A stretch of DNA of 64,000 nt from PLanc-01 sp035342095 (GTDB lineage Bacteria > Planctomycetota > Phycisphaerae > Sedimentisphaerales > Anaerobacaceae): positions 1 through 64,000 of the forward strand of contig DAOQWL010000019.1 in NCBI GenBank assembly GCA_035342095.1. Direction: 5' to 3'. The notes under the pieces are model-generated. The model saw only the letters and a list, made by a program, of their open reading frames with translations, did not search any database and was not told the DNA's origin. Of this stretch, positions 45,101-52,753 are shown piece after piece (within the stretch, counting starts at the first letter, position 1; the number at the start of each line of letters is the position of its first letter). Made by a program: the position numbers and the translations under genes.

Positions 45101-45832
45101 CTTGGGGATCGGCTTGCCGTCGTGGTGTGTGACCATGACGTTGGAGGGCTTGATATCCCGATGGATGATGCCCTTCTGATGGGCGTGTTGCACAGCGTTA
45201 CAGACCTGAACAAACAAAGCCAATCGGTCCTTGGTGCTCAGGCTATTCCTATCGCAGCACTCGGTTATCGAGGCGCCCTGGACGAGTTCCATGACGAAGT
45301 ACGGCCGCCCGGTCTCGGTGGCCCCGGCGTCGAGGACCTTGGCAATGCTGGGGTGGTCCATGAGAGCCAGAGCCTGCCTCTCGGCTTCGAAACGGGCGAT
45401 CACCTGGTGCGTATCCATCCCCAGCTTGATGATCTTGAGGGCGACCTTGCGGCGGATGGTTCCTTCGCTATCGCTCAGGACGCCTGTGCTCGCAGGCCCG
45501 AACAGCGCGGACCGCGTGCTCGGCGCCGGCTCGGCCATATAGACGACCGCCATGCCCCCCTCGCCGATCCTCTCCAGCAGCTTGTAGGGACCGATCATGG
45601 ACCCCGGACCTTCTGTCACCAGAGAGCGGCCGAGCGTCGCCTCCCCCTCGAAGGCGGGAGACTCCAGGAAATCGCCGGCCTCCTCATCCGCCTTGAGGAG
45701 ACTTTCGATCCGTGTGCGAAGGTCCGAATCCTGCCCACAGGCCGTGTCCAGGTAGGATGCACGTTCCGGCCCGGCTTGCCGTCGCAGGGCCTCGTAGTAG
45801 AGTTCTTCGACTTGGCTGTTTCCTTCGACCAC
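41060..45832 (-). CDS. Giant Ser/Thr protein kinase, TPR, propeller and dockerin ORF
   Basis: Read from the GTG at 45832 (AGGGG 7 nt upstream) it is about 1590 residues. An N-terminal helix bundle typical of planctomycete kinases (QVEELYYEALRRQAGPERAS) precedes the kinase domain: glycine loop GEGGMAVVY, Lys 133 (VALKII), HRDIKPSN with Asp 226, DFG 247-249 and GTPAYMSPEQ. A membrane helix lies at 436-456. Then come tetratricopeptide repeats, a WD40/TolB-like propeller, a second hydrophobic segment near 1220, another PD40-like propeller and a dockerin-like tail (FNTDGKVDLLDLVMLIEKWG). The second hydrophobic segment looks like a signal peptide, so this may be two genes that lack a stop codon between them. 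Three palindromic repeats lie in frame. The ECF sigma gene is 100 nt upstream. Confidence 0.8.
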   Translation of the reverse strand: MVEGNSQVEELYYEALRRQAGPERASYLDTACGQDSDLRTRIESLLKADEEAGDFLESPAFEGEATLGRSLVTEGPGSMIGPYKLLERIGEGGMAVVYMAEPAPSTRSALFGPASTGVLSDSEGTIRRKVALKIIKLGMDTHQVIARFEAERQALALMDHPSIAKVLDAGATETGRPYFVMELVQGASITECCDRNSLSTKDRLALFVQVCNAVQHAHQKGIIHRDIKPSNVMVTHHDGKPIPKVIDFGIAKATNQRLTEKTLFTRYAHLIGTPAYMSPEQAELSDLDIDTRTDIYSLGVLLYELLTGTTPFSEEELRKAGYIEMQRVIREQQPVKPSTRIRTGYVAQPPSAGGTGTTPEGGGATRVHSIPYQQVRGDLDWIVMKALEKDRARRYETPNSLASDILRHLEHEPVLARGPSVTYRAERFLRRHRSQVVLALVIAIVAVAAAVVFSLWNRDRAHLAEAEGFKHRGILSQAREQYAKAEREAALETIKPVLGSKHVGPDARLLQATILGDNRRSDEAVAILNNLLDKRPEVAGAAHSLLARILWESGSPDAEKLQEIEEHRKQAEALLFGVPPSGGKDQSDPRERGTPNAEAYFLRAMTALTVKEQLASLDKALELDSGHYESRRLRAYTYYASRKYDRLRDDALVMTILRPRDPLGYSLRAVAGRELGRYPEAIADYELALALTPRADSQYIDLIVQRSAVFLRMGEYERVIAEATAEGQAVPRVAGILPAIRGRDALDTEDRSPLQYHEFAALTALGEYDSATTLFREIISRGPEARRPFRDWCAKYVFDTLEAGQPWHPPDREPAGAAFLPMIEAEETYRSLSAKGHRLTTDGFTASWSPDGRRLAFSVGIHGYSGVAVFDPATKEIDLLIVPGKDPRWSPDGHYIAFVRDCQFLRVAEFTGAERRNQHRVLVDEEVWVMESDGTEPRCLAKGGWPSWGRDSTTVYYHSRADKTLCSISVKNWDAKPNPIMACSDSFPLVSPDNQHVACLRGTSTKMLDPGSQMRVLECPAATMTWGVTGWSPSGRELCLGTSTPEGENTGLWIYDLDGKELASVLNGQIANASWSPVGTDLAFCLGPPYYEIWTCPLDPRARTSKTLGPARTPEEHIREMVAFYTRRVKTDPEDAFSYASRATYYERLHDRERMEADMERSSAILGRDKSSGSPLGATARLRGIINGPFGYQLAFSVGEREHGIAVFTVVSGQKGRCEMKVLQVPLFAASLLGLGLLSGIDATSSQAEFGFGDPVNLGPAVNSVNTEFASCVSADELSLFLSSNRPPGGYQVFHLWLATRQTKGENWGTPVPLELGGDFNPGQNEWTPSLSADGLSLYFSKGWWNGDLWVVRRNGLTEPWGVPESLGSVVNSAGWEAGPSISTDELELFFCSTRSGGYGGMDLYVTTRASKSDPWGAPVNLGPTINTSYGDALYGEWGPNTSADGLALFFASARPPGSAGNLDLWMTRRTTRDNPWRPPTHLGYPVNSTSHDSGPCISADGRTLYFISSRPGGFGGDGDLWQVPVFPVVDFNTDGKVDLLDLVMLIEKWGMSDTVCDIGPMPWGDGVVDIEDLKVFTAEWEKEIAAPEP
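43590..43638 (-). repeat. Palindromic repeat family B inside kinase ORF
   Basis: 49 nt with outer arms GTGTCG/CGACAC and two inner hairpins, GAGGGCGTCCCGCCCTC and CGCGGGCAAGATGCCCGCG. In the coding frame it reads VAGILPAIRGRDALDT, between tetratricopeptide and propeller regions. The length is not a multiple of three, yet the frame stays open. No second copy in the window. Confidence 0.75.
44045..44108 (-). repeat. Palindromic repeat family A inside kinase ORF
   Basis: 64 nt. It begins GTTTGGAGTCCCGCG and ends GCGGAACTCCGAAC, and matches the intergenic copy at 40925-40979. In the coding frame it reads LFGVPPSGGKDQSDPRERGT and lies between helices of the tetratricopeptide region, where it looks like a loop. 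Confidence 0.8.
44738..44797 (-). repeat. Palindromic repeat family C inside kinase ORF
   Basis: 60 nt on the reverse strand, starting TGTAGCCCAGCCGCCCTCGG and ending GGGGGTGCCACA. Its ends (TGTAGCCC, GTGCCACA) and inner CAGCCGCCCTCGGCTG and CCCCCGAGGGCGGGGG hairpins suggest a folded element. In frame it reads VAQPPSAGGTGTTPEGGGAT and lies in a variable loop of the kinase C-lobe, before DLDWIVMKALEKD. Confidence 0.75.
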
Positions 45833-45933
45833 GGGTCTGCCCCTGAACCATCGATTCTGCAATACAATGCGCCGTTTCGAGGCGAAACGCCTCACACGGG
45901 AGACGAAATTCCGAGAAGAGACTCGCGCGGTGG

Positions 45934-46488
45934 TTACGACTTGTTGATTTCGTGGAATAGCCAGGCCCGTGCGTACGACCAATATCGCTCCGCGGTGGCC
46001 TTCGAGATGCCCAGGGCTTCAGCCGTTTGCGGGATGGTCAGACCCGCAAAGTACCGCAGTTTGACCAACTCGGCCTTTGCCGGATCCTCCTGGGCGAATC
46101 GCGTCAGAGCTTCGTCAAGCGTCAGGAGGGTTTCAGGCGGCTCTTCCTGGGCCAGGTCACTGCCCTCCATGGCCACCCGCCGGAGGTTGCCGCCTCGCTT
46201 GAGACGGAGTCTGGCGCGTGCCCGCTCGACGAGAATCCGGCGCATGGCCTCCGCGGCAGCGGCGAAGAAATGCCCGCGGTTCTGCCAGCTTCGCGGTTCA
46301 CCTCCGACCAGGCGGAGGTATGCTTCATGCACCAGAGCCGTCGCCTGGAGGGTCTGGCCCGGTGGCTCGTGGGAGAGTCTCTGCGCCGCCAGAAGCCGGA
46401 GTTCTTCATAGACCAACGGCAGCAGCTCGTCTGTGGCTCGCGCGTCCCCCCGTTCGATGGCGTTCAGAATGCGAGTGACTTCACTCAT
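45934..46488 (-). CDS. ECF-type sigma factor paired with the kinase
   Basis: 184 residues. Matches the planctomycete-type ECF group: ILNAIERGDARATDELLPLV, LVHEAYLRLVGG, HFFAAAAEAMRRILVERARA, then a region 4 with LRYFAGLTIPQTAEALGISK and TAERYWSYARAWLF. Members of this group typically sit next to large Ser/Thr kinases, as here (kinase start about 100 nt downstream on the same strand), and are thought to be controlled by phosphorylation rather than an anti-sigma factor. GGAG precedes the ATG at 46488 by 9 nt. Confidence 0.93.
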   Translation of the reverse strand: MSEVTRILNAIERGDARATDELLPLVYEELRLLAAQRLSHEPPGQTLQATALVHEAYLRLVGGEPRSWQNRGHFFAAAAEAMRRILVERARARLRLKRGGNLRRVAMEGSDLAQEEPPETLLTLDEALTRFAQEDPAKAELVKLRYFAGLTIPQTAEALGISKATAERYWSYARAWLFHEINKS

Positions 46489-46635
46489 ACCGACTCTCCA
46501 CCGTCCCGAATCTTGGAATACCATTCTCCGAGACAGGAAGCCAGATTTCAAGCAATTTCGCGTGATTTGACCTGGACTCGGGGTTAGAATGCATCTTCAA
46601 ACGCATCGGGTCTCAGATTACTGAAAGGGCGGAAC

Positions 46636-47985
46636 ATGAATACACATCGCATGAGTAGACGACAATTTGTGGGTGCTGCTTCGGCCGGGACTTTTGCCGC
46701 GTTTGCCTCGCGAGGCATTCCCGCCTTCGCCAATGCCGGAAGAAGCGCCGGCAAGCTGGCCATCCTGGGCGGCACCCCCGTCCGAGCGAAACCGTGGCCC
46801 GCCTGGCCGGTCTGGGACCGATCCGCCGAGGAATCGGTCGTGGAGATCCTTCGCAGCGGGAACTGGTTCCGCGGCCAGGGCACGACCGTCACGCAGTTCG
46901 AGAAGGCATACGCCGACCTGCTGGGCGTCAAACGTTGCGTGGCTATGGTGAACGGGACGAACTCCCTGCTGACGGCCCTGTTCATGCTCGACATCGGCGT
47001 GGGGGACGAAGTGATCGTCTCGCCGTACACGTTCATTGCGACGTACAACGTGGTCATCAATTCCTGTGCGCTGCCCGTGTTCGCGGACACGGATCCCGAG
47101 ACGTTCCAGATCAATCCGGACACGATCGAGAAGCGAATCACCGAGAACACGCGGGCCATTCTGCCCGTGCACATCCTGGGTATTCCCGCGAACATGGACC
47201 GGATCAACGAGATCGCCAAGAAGCACAACCTCAGGGTGATCGAGGACGCCTGCCAGGCGTGGCTCGCCCAGTGGCGGGGCAAGAGCTGCGGCACGCTCGG
47301 CGACCTGGGCTGCTTCAGCTTCCAGAACTCCAAGCACCTGCCGTGCGGCGAGGGCGGCGCCGTGGTGGGCAACGACGAGGAACTGATGGACAGGGTCCAC
47401 GCGTACCACAACTGTGGCCGGGCCTTTGGCAATATGCCGAAGACGGGCCCCAACTCGATGATTGGGACGAACCGTCGCATGACCGAATACCAGGCGGCGA
47501 TTCTGCTCAACCAGATGAAACGCCTGGAGGCCGACACTGAGCTGCGATGGGCGAATGGGCAGTACCTGACCTCGAAGATCAAGGACATCCCCGGCGTCGT
47601 CCCGCACAAGCTCTATGAGGGCGTGACAAGGGCCGTGTACCACCTGTATCCGTTCCGCTACCTGAAGGAGCACTTCAACAACGCGCCACGGGAGAAGTTC
47701 CTCGCGGCTCTCAGCGCCGAAGGCATTCCGTGCAGCGGCGGATACGGTCCCCAGTACAACGACGGCCTGATCGAGGCCGCCCTGAACTCGAAGAACTTCA
47801 AGCGGGCTTTCTCCAAAGCCCGGCTCGACCGTTACCGCGACGAACTGCACTATCCAGGCAACGACCAGCTCTGCAAGGAAGCGGTGTGGATCGGCCAAAA
47901 CATGCTCCTGACGGGCAAGCAGGACATGGACGACATCGCCAACGCGATCGCCAAGATCTACGAGAACCGCGACAAGCTGGCCTAG
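46636..47985 (+). CDS. Tat-exported DegT/DnrJ-family aminotransferase-like protein
   Basis: 449 residues. A PLP-dependent sugar-aminotransferase fold of the DegT/DnrJ/EryC1 family with the Schiff-base lysine K233 (FSFQNSKHLPCGEGG), the pyridine-binding Asp 204 (VIEDACQAW) and NGTNSLLTAL for phosphate binding, so PLP chemistry looks intact. Unusually, it starts with a twin-arginine signal (SRRQFVGAASAGTFAAFASR), which would send the folded, cofactor-loaded enzyme to the periplasm. Function unknown; sugar-nucleotide substrates are not expected outside the cytoplasm. It is followed directly by the short palindrome at 47986. Confidence 0.9.
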   Translation: MNTHRMSRRQFVGAASAGTFAAFASRGIPAFANAGRSAGKLAILGGTPVRAKPWPAWPVWDRSAEESVVEILRSGNWFRGQGTTVTQFEKAYADLLGVKRCVAMVNGTNSLLTALFMLDIGVGDEVIVSPYTFIATYNVVINSCALPVFADTDPETFQINPDTIEKRITENTRAILPVHILGIPANMDRINEIAKKHNLRVIEDACQAWLAQWRGKSCGTLGDLGCFSFQNSKHLPCGEGGAVVGNDEELMDRVHAYHNCGRAFGNMPKTGPNSMIGTNRRMTEYQAAILLNQMKRLEADTELRWANGQYLTSKIKDIPGVVPHKLYEGVTRAVYHLYPFRYLKEHFNNAPREKFLAALSAEGIPCSGGYGPQYNDGLIEAALNSKNFKRAFSKARLDRYRDELHYPGNDQLCKEAVWIGQNMLLTGKQDMDDIANAIAKIYENRDKLA

Positions 47986-48002
47986 GGTGCGTACCACGCA
48001 CC
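47986..48002 (+). repeat. Palindrome GGTGCGT/ACGCACC after aminotransferase stop, copy 2
   Basis: A perfect 7-bp stem with loop ACC, starting one base after the TAG stop of the aminotransferase-like gene, exactly as copy 1 does after the ceramidase-like gene. Flanking bases TAG and GTCT are also shared. Confidence 0.7.
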
Positions 48003-48048
48003 GTCTGTTTGCCAGATGATCGAGAGCGACTGGAAAGGACTATCGTCT

Positions 48049-50397
48049 ATGAAGCCACAGCAATCAAAGTCTATCCTCGTATTGGGTCTCTTGATGGTTC
48101 TTGCCGCCCGCGTGGACGCTGCGACCGAACCGCCTGCGACGTGTTCCCCCACGCTCGACGCTGCGGCGAAAGCCCTTGCTGACGGGCAATTCGACGCGGC
48201 TGCCAATAGCTTCGAGACCGTTGCGAAAGACGCGGCGGTCCTGCCCTTCGTGCGGGGTCTGGCTCTGCTCGGTCTGGCCGACACCGCTGTTGCTCGGAGG
48301 GATTCCGCCGGCGCTGTCGCGGCGTGGCGACGCGCTGCCGCCGACGCGACAGTGCCCCCGTTCTTCCGGGACACCGCCCAGAGGTGCCTCGCGGAAGCGG
48401 AGCGTCGAAAACGGGGCTTGCCCGGTCGAGATCCTGCCGCCTACCGCGTGCAGTTGCCGATGCTACCGGAGCCTGCGGTCGTGTTCCATGTCGCCCCGGC
48501 GGGCACCGATGACGGGGACGGCTCCAAGACCAGGCCATTCGGCAGTGTCGAGAAGGCACGGGACGCCGTGCGGGCGTTGAGGGAATCCCAGGGAGGCAAA
48601 CTTCCCAGAGGCGGTGTGAAGATCGTGATTGCCGGCGGCTCCTATCTTGTCGAGCGTCCGCTGGCGCTTGCTTCCGGAGACTCGGGGACGAAGGACTCGC
48701 CTGTAGTCTACATGGCCGAAACCGGCCAGACGCCCGTCTTCCATGGCGCCGTGCGAGTCACCGGCTGGAAACCTGTCGCCGACTCGAAACAGCGGGACAG
48801 GCTCGATCCCTCCGTTCGCGGCCGCGTTCTGGAGGCCGATCTGAAGGCACTCGGCGTTACAGATCTTGGCGACGCGACGGCGCTGCGTCGTCGGCCGGAA
48901 CTGTTCGTCGGTGGCGTCCCGCAGACACTCGCCCGCTGGCCGAACGAGGGCTTCGTCAAGACCGGCGAGATCCTGGGCACGGACACCTTCACCCAGTGGG
49001 GCTCGATCCAGGGCTGCAAGGACGGCAAGTTCCACTATGTCGAAGACCGGCCCAGTCGCTGGCTGGACGAGCAGGACGTTCGCCTGTACGGCTATTGGTT
49101 CTGGGACTGGTACGAGGAGTACCAGAAGGTGGCTTCGATCGATGCGAACCAGAAGGTCTTCACGTTGTCCCCTCCGTACTCGAACTACGGGTATCGCAAG
49201 GACCAGCGATACCATGCGGTCAACGTGTTCCGCGAGATCGACGCGCCGGGCGAGTGGTATCTGGACCGCGCCACGAGCAAGGTCTACTGGCTGCCGCCGG
49301 AAGGTGTCGATCTGTCGAAGGCCGACACGGTTCTGAGTGTGTTCGACCGGCCCTTCGTGACGATGGACAACGTCGAGCATGTGACGCTGCTCGGATTGAC
49401 GTTCCAGGATGGGCGGGGCGATGCGATCCACATTCGCGGCGGGTCCGATTGCCTGGTGGCGGGCTGCATGATGCGGCGATTCGGCGGCGACGCGATCGTC
49501 GTCGAAGGCGGGCAGCGTCACGGTATCTTCGGCTGCACGATGCACACCCTCGGATGCGGCGGGGCCCAGGTCGCCGGCGGCGACCGCAAGACCCTGACGC
49601 GAGGGGAGAACTTCGTCGAGAACTGCACGGTCTTCGACATCTCTCGCATCAAGCGGACGTACACGCCCGCCGTCCATTTCGACGGGTGCGGCAATCGGAT
49701 CGCCCACAACCTCTTCGAGCGAATGCCGTCTTCCGCCATGCGGATCGAGGGCAACGATCACCTCATCGAGCTGAACGTCATCCGCAACGTGGTCCAGGAA
49801 TCCGACGACCAGGGCGGCATCGACATGTTCGGCAATCCGCTCTATCGCGGCGTCTTGATTCGCTGGAACCGATGGAGCGACATCGTCGGCGGGACGCACT
49901 GCGGCGCCGCAGGCATCCGCCTGGACGACATGATCTCGGGCATCGTTCTGCACGGCAATTTCTTCGAATGCTGCGGCGCGGCGCTCTTCGGCGGCGTCCA
50001 AATCCACGGCGGCAAGGAGAATCTCGTGGACGGCAACGTCTTCGTCGATTGTCACGCGGGGATCAGCTTCTCCCGCTGGGGCGAGAAACGCTGGCTCGAA
50101 TCCATCGAGCGATTCCTGCAGCAGGCGGGCGAGCCTCCCTATTCGACCCGTTATCCGGCCCTCGCCAACCTCAAGACCGATGCCGACGTGAACTTCATCA
50201 GCCGCAACGTGTTTGCCCATTGTGACGCGATCTTCCTGCGCGACGGCGGCGTCCAGAAGTCGGTTCTCAACACAGTGACGGACCGGTCCATCGATCCTCG
50301 CGGCGATCCGCAGATGAGTGCGATTCTCGCATCGCCCCTCCCGCTCGATGAAGTGGGACCCTACGAGCATCCGTGGCGATGTGCCGACGTCCGATAG
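48049..50397 (+). CDS. Secreted right-handed parallel beta-helix protein
   Basis: About 782 residues. Signal peptide (ILVLGLLMVLAARVDAAT), then a helical Ala-rich repeat region (about 30-110) like a small tetratricopeptide segment, then a long beta-helix domain: FHVAPAGTDDGDGSKTRPFG at its start, GVKIVIAGGSYLVERPLAL, LLGLTFQDGRGDAIHIRGGS, VEGGQRHGIFGCTMHTLGCG and NRIAHNLFERMPSSAMRIEG. This is the pectate-lyase/inverting glycosidase type of fold; relatives degrade or bind polysaccharides. No specific catalytic residues can be assigned. The ATG at 48049 begins a clean signal peptide. Probably secreted for glycan degradation. Confidence 0.88.
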   Translation: MKPQQSKSILVLGLLMVLAARVDAATEPPATCSPTLDAAAKALADGQFDAAANSFETVAKDAAVLPFVRGLALLGLADTAVARRDSAGAVAAWRRAAADATVPPFFRDTAQRCLAEAERRKRGLPGRDPAAYRVQLPMLPEPAVVFHVAPAGTDDGDGSKTRPFGSVEKARDAVRALRESQGGKLPRGGVKIVIAGGSYLVERPLALASGDSGTKDSPVVYMAETGQTPVFHGAVRVTGWKPVADSKQRDRLDPSVRGRVLEADLKALGVTDLGDATALRRRPELFVGGVPQTLARWPNEGFVKTGEILGTDTFTQWGSIQGCKDGKFHYVEDRPSRWLDEQDVRLYGYWFWDWYEEYQKVASIDANQKVFTLSPPYSNYGYRKDQRYHAVNVFREIDAPGEWYLDRATSKVYWLPPEGVDLSKADTVLSVFDRPFVTMDNVEHVTLLGLTFQDGRGDAIHIRGGSDCLVAGCMMRRFGGDAIVVEGGQRHGIFGCTMHTLGCGGAQVAGGDRKTLTRGENFVENCTVFDISRIKRTYTPAVHFDGCGNRIAHNLFERMPSSAMRIEGNDHLIELNVIRNVVQESDDQGGIDMFGNPLYRGVLIRWNRWSDIVGGTHCGAAGIRLDDMISGIVLHGNFFECCGAALFGGVQIHGGKENLVDGNVFVDCHAGISFSRWGEKRWLESIERFLQQAGEPPYSTRYPALANLKTDADVNFISRNVFAHCDAIFLRDGGVQKSVLNTVTDRSIDPRGDPQMSAILASPLPLDEVGPYEHPWRCADVR

Positions 50398-50520
50398 ACA
50401 GACTACGACAAGGGGCAATTGTCTGTAGTGCCGGCGGGAAGCGCGTCTTTCCACCGGCTGGAGGGCCTGCCCCGGGCCCAGTGCCTTTGCCCGTCCGCGT
50501 GAGAGGTTCCCCTCTTCGTC

Positions 50521-51414
50521 CTACTCAGTTCGAGCATCCCCGACTACGCCTATCGGGACGTGCACTGTCAACAATGTCTCGCGAGACAGTTTCCTTTCCA
50601 GTTCCGTGACGATGGTCTCCAGTTCCACCTTCGTATTCGCTTGGAGCCCCAGACATCTCGCCACGCCCGCGGCATCTGTGCTCAGACGCGTGTGAAGGTG
50701 AAGCGTGAACTCTGGTCCGGACTCCTCCATCGTGTACGAATGGATGTGCATCGAGTCACCGATCCACACGTCCTTGATGTGGCCGAAATCGAACTGGTCG
50801 CGAAGGTAGTCCAGTAGGCAATCCTGAATCACCAGGACACACCGTTTGCCGAGGTGTTCAAGCGTATCTACTTTGTGGTGCAGTTGAACGAGGATTGTCT
50901 TGGCTGTCATCTTCCAATTCATGCCAAACGATTTCGAGGAGGTCTTGTCCCTCGGAGATACCGAAAGACCCAATATGTCCAGGAGCCGCTGGCGTTCCGG
51001 CCACACTGTTCCGGTGGTATCCAACGTCTGGAACTCGATCGCTGCGAAGTCCTTCACTTTTCCCCTCTTGGCGGACACGAGAAAGTAATCGACACTGCCG
51101 CCGGGAATCGAGACCTCGGGGATGACATGTAGCTCGTTCCCGGGATCGTGCAGGGTCAGGAGGTGGAGGCAATCCGTGAAGACTTGGCGGCGTTCAAGCA
51201 GCCGATTGGGGCATATTATGATGTTCCAATTGTCTGTGCCATACCGAACGGAGCATGTCCCAATCGACACGCCCGGCCTGCTTTTTCGAACCTTGAAGCA
51301 CTTCCTGTCCGAGAACGGATACCGCTGATGGGTGACAATGTCTCTCCAGTCATGGCGCACACGTACGGATCTGCCAAAGAGTTCAAGGACTTTGTTGGTC
51401 TCGATGTCTATCAT
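50521..51414 (-). CDS. NotI-like type II restriction endonuclease
   Basis: 297 residues. The pattern IICPNRLLERRQVF followed by HVIPEVSIPGGSVDYFLVS and DFAAIEFQTLDTTGTVWPER fits the NotI-type endonuclease family; the D and E-F-Q residues resemble the PD-(D/E)XK catalytic core, with the two Cys near the start as possible metal ligands. The C-terminal third is a mixed region without clear motifs. It starts 17 nt after the methyltransferase stop on the same strand, as expected for a restriction-modification pair. The recognition site cannot be read. Base use is AT-richer than its neighbours, suggesting recent transfer. Confidence 0.75.
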   Translation of the reverse strand: MIDIETNKVLELFGRSVRVRHDWRDIVTHQRYPFSDRKCFKVRKSRPGVSIGTCSVRYGTDNWNIIICPNRLLERRQVFTDCLHLLTLHDPGNELHVIPEVSIPGGSVDYFLVSAKRGKVKDFAAIEFQTLDTTGTVWPERQRLLDILGLSVSPRDKTSSKSFGMNWKMTAKTILVQLHHKVDTLEHLGKRCVLVIQDCLLDYLRDQFDFGHIKDVWIGDSMHIHSYTMEESGPEFTLHLHTRLSTDAAGVARCLGLQANTKVELETIVTELERKLSRETLLTVHVPIGVVGDARTE

Positions 51415-51431
51415 GCGTCTGATCCCTGGGG

Positions 51432-52502
51432 TTACAGAAGGAAGTTGGCGCAGCGTTCCTCTGCTGTCTTGATGTACTCCTCGGCGACGTCAATGCCTAT
51501 GGATTTGCGTCCGGCGTGGAATGCCACGAGGTTTGTAGTGCCGGTCCCGCAGAACGGATCGAGGACGATCCCTCGCTCTGGACACGTAGTGTGCAGCGGA
51601 ATCTTGCAGAGGTCTTCAGGATACGGTGCAAAGTGAGACTCCCGGTTCTGGGTGTCTTCCGGGAGGATGTCCCAGACATCACTTGGCTTACTCCCATTCG
51701 GATGGTACTTAAGGAAATAGAAGCCTCGATCTCGCAGTTCCTTGGCTCTGCCGGATACACGCTCGGAGTCGGAATGCGTTGTTCGCTGCTGGCCTCGAAT
51801 AATCATGCGGAAGTCTGCCAGTCTTCCTTCAACGACCTCCTGAAGCATGGCCTCCAATGCCACAAATGCGCGTTGTTTTTCGTCGTCTGACAGGTGGGTC
51901 GAAAGCTCAATCTGGCGCTTGTAGCGGACGCCACTGACGCCAGTGGCCGAAACGACCGCCCCATTGACAATCTTGCTGGTCTTCGGATTCGATCGAACGG
52001 CGTCTGCGTTGTAGAAGTACTCCCGCTGTTTGACGAGGTGAAACACGTACTCGTGGACATTCCGCAGTTTGTCCTTGCTGTTGTCCGGCGCGCCTTTCAC
52101 CTTGTTCCAGATCACATCGTTGCGGATGAGCCATCCTTGACGGTCGGCGAGTTCCAGGGCCACGCGCCACGGTATACCCAACAAACGTTTCTCTTCATAA
52201 GTGTCGCCGATGTTCAGCCAGAAGGAGCCAGTGTTCTTCAGGACACGTTGCACCTCTGCACAGATCGTCGCTAGGTTTGTCACATACTCTCGGAAGTCAT
52301 CCTCCAGACCAATCCCCGTCACCGCATATTGCCGTTGCCTCCAATAAGGCGGGCTCGTCATACAGCAGTCAATACAGGACGACGGGAACTCGCGGAGAAC
52401 GTGGATCGCATCGCCGCAGAGAAAGAGAGGCCGACAGTGCCTGCCTTCAAGATAGCCTTGAATCTCGTCACGCACAGATTGACCGCAAACAGATTCGGTC
52501 AT
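51432..52502 (-). CDS. Type II DNA methyltransferase, beta class
   Basis: 356 residues. Catalytic motif TSPPYW comes first (about residues 48-54) and the SAM-binding motif DPFCGTGTTN last (about 315-325), so the order is that of class beta enzymes, which methylate N4-cytosine or N6-adenine. TSPPYW favours N4-cytosine, but this is not certain. Protects DNA from the endonuclease encoded 17 nt downstream. The ATG at 52502 has GAGGAG 5 nt upstream. Internal LVKQREYFYNADAVRS is also typical. Codon use differs from nearby genes, in line with acquisition as a unit. Confidence 0.9.
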   Translation of the reverse strand: MTESVCGQSVRDEIQGYLEGRHCRPLFLCGDAIHVLREFPSSCIDCCMTSPPYWRQRQYAVTGIGLEDDFREYVTNLATICAEVQRVLKNTGSFWLNIGDTYEEKRLLGIPWRVALELADRQGWLIRNDVIWNKVKGAPDNSKDKLRNVHEYVFHLVKQREYFYNADAVRSNPKTSKIVNGAVVSATGVSGVRYKRQIELSTHLSDDEKQRAFVALEAMLQEVVEGRLADFRMIIRGQQRTTHSDSERVSGRAKELRDRGFYFLKYHPNGSKPSDVWDILPEDTQNRESHFAPYPEDLCKIPLHTTCPERGIVLDPFCGTGTTNLVAFHAGRKSIGIDVAEEYIKTAEERCANFLL

Positions 52503-52627
52503 CGTTTCTCCTCGTGTTCACGCATACGCCGATGCACACTTACTCGCGCTGCCATCGCAAATCATCAGTATACTCCTGTCTGCCTTGGTTATCAAGAGGC
52601 ACAGACTCAAGGGGTGTATGGACGCAA

Positions 52628-52753
52628 TCAGTCAATCCTACTGAGACCGCGGAAGAACTCGTGCCAATACACAGAGTCCCGCACCTTGTCTGCGTCGGTG
52701 TAGCCCTTGTTCTCGACGGCGAAGACACCGAGCACGTTATGACCGCGAACCGA
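52628..52753 (-). pseudogene. Possible 3' gene fragment at the end of serS
   Basis: On the reverse strand a 41-codon open stretch, closed by a stop, reads VLGVFAVENKGYTDADKVRD and then SVYWHEFFRG. This looks like real protein rather than a shadow frame, but its upstream end runs into the serS tail in another frame. It sits at the border between the restriction-modification pair and serS, so it may mark an insertion point. No family recognised. Confidence 0.25.
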
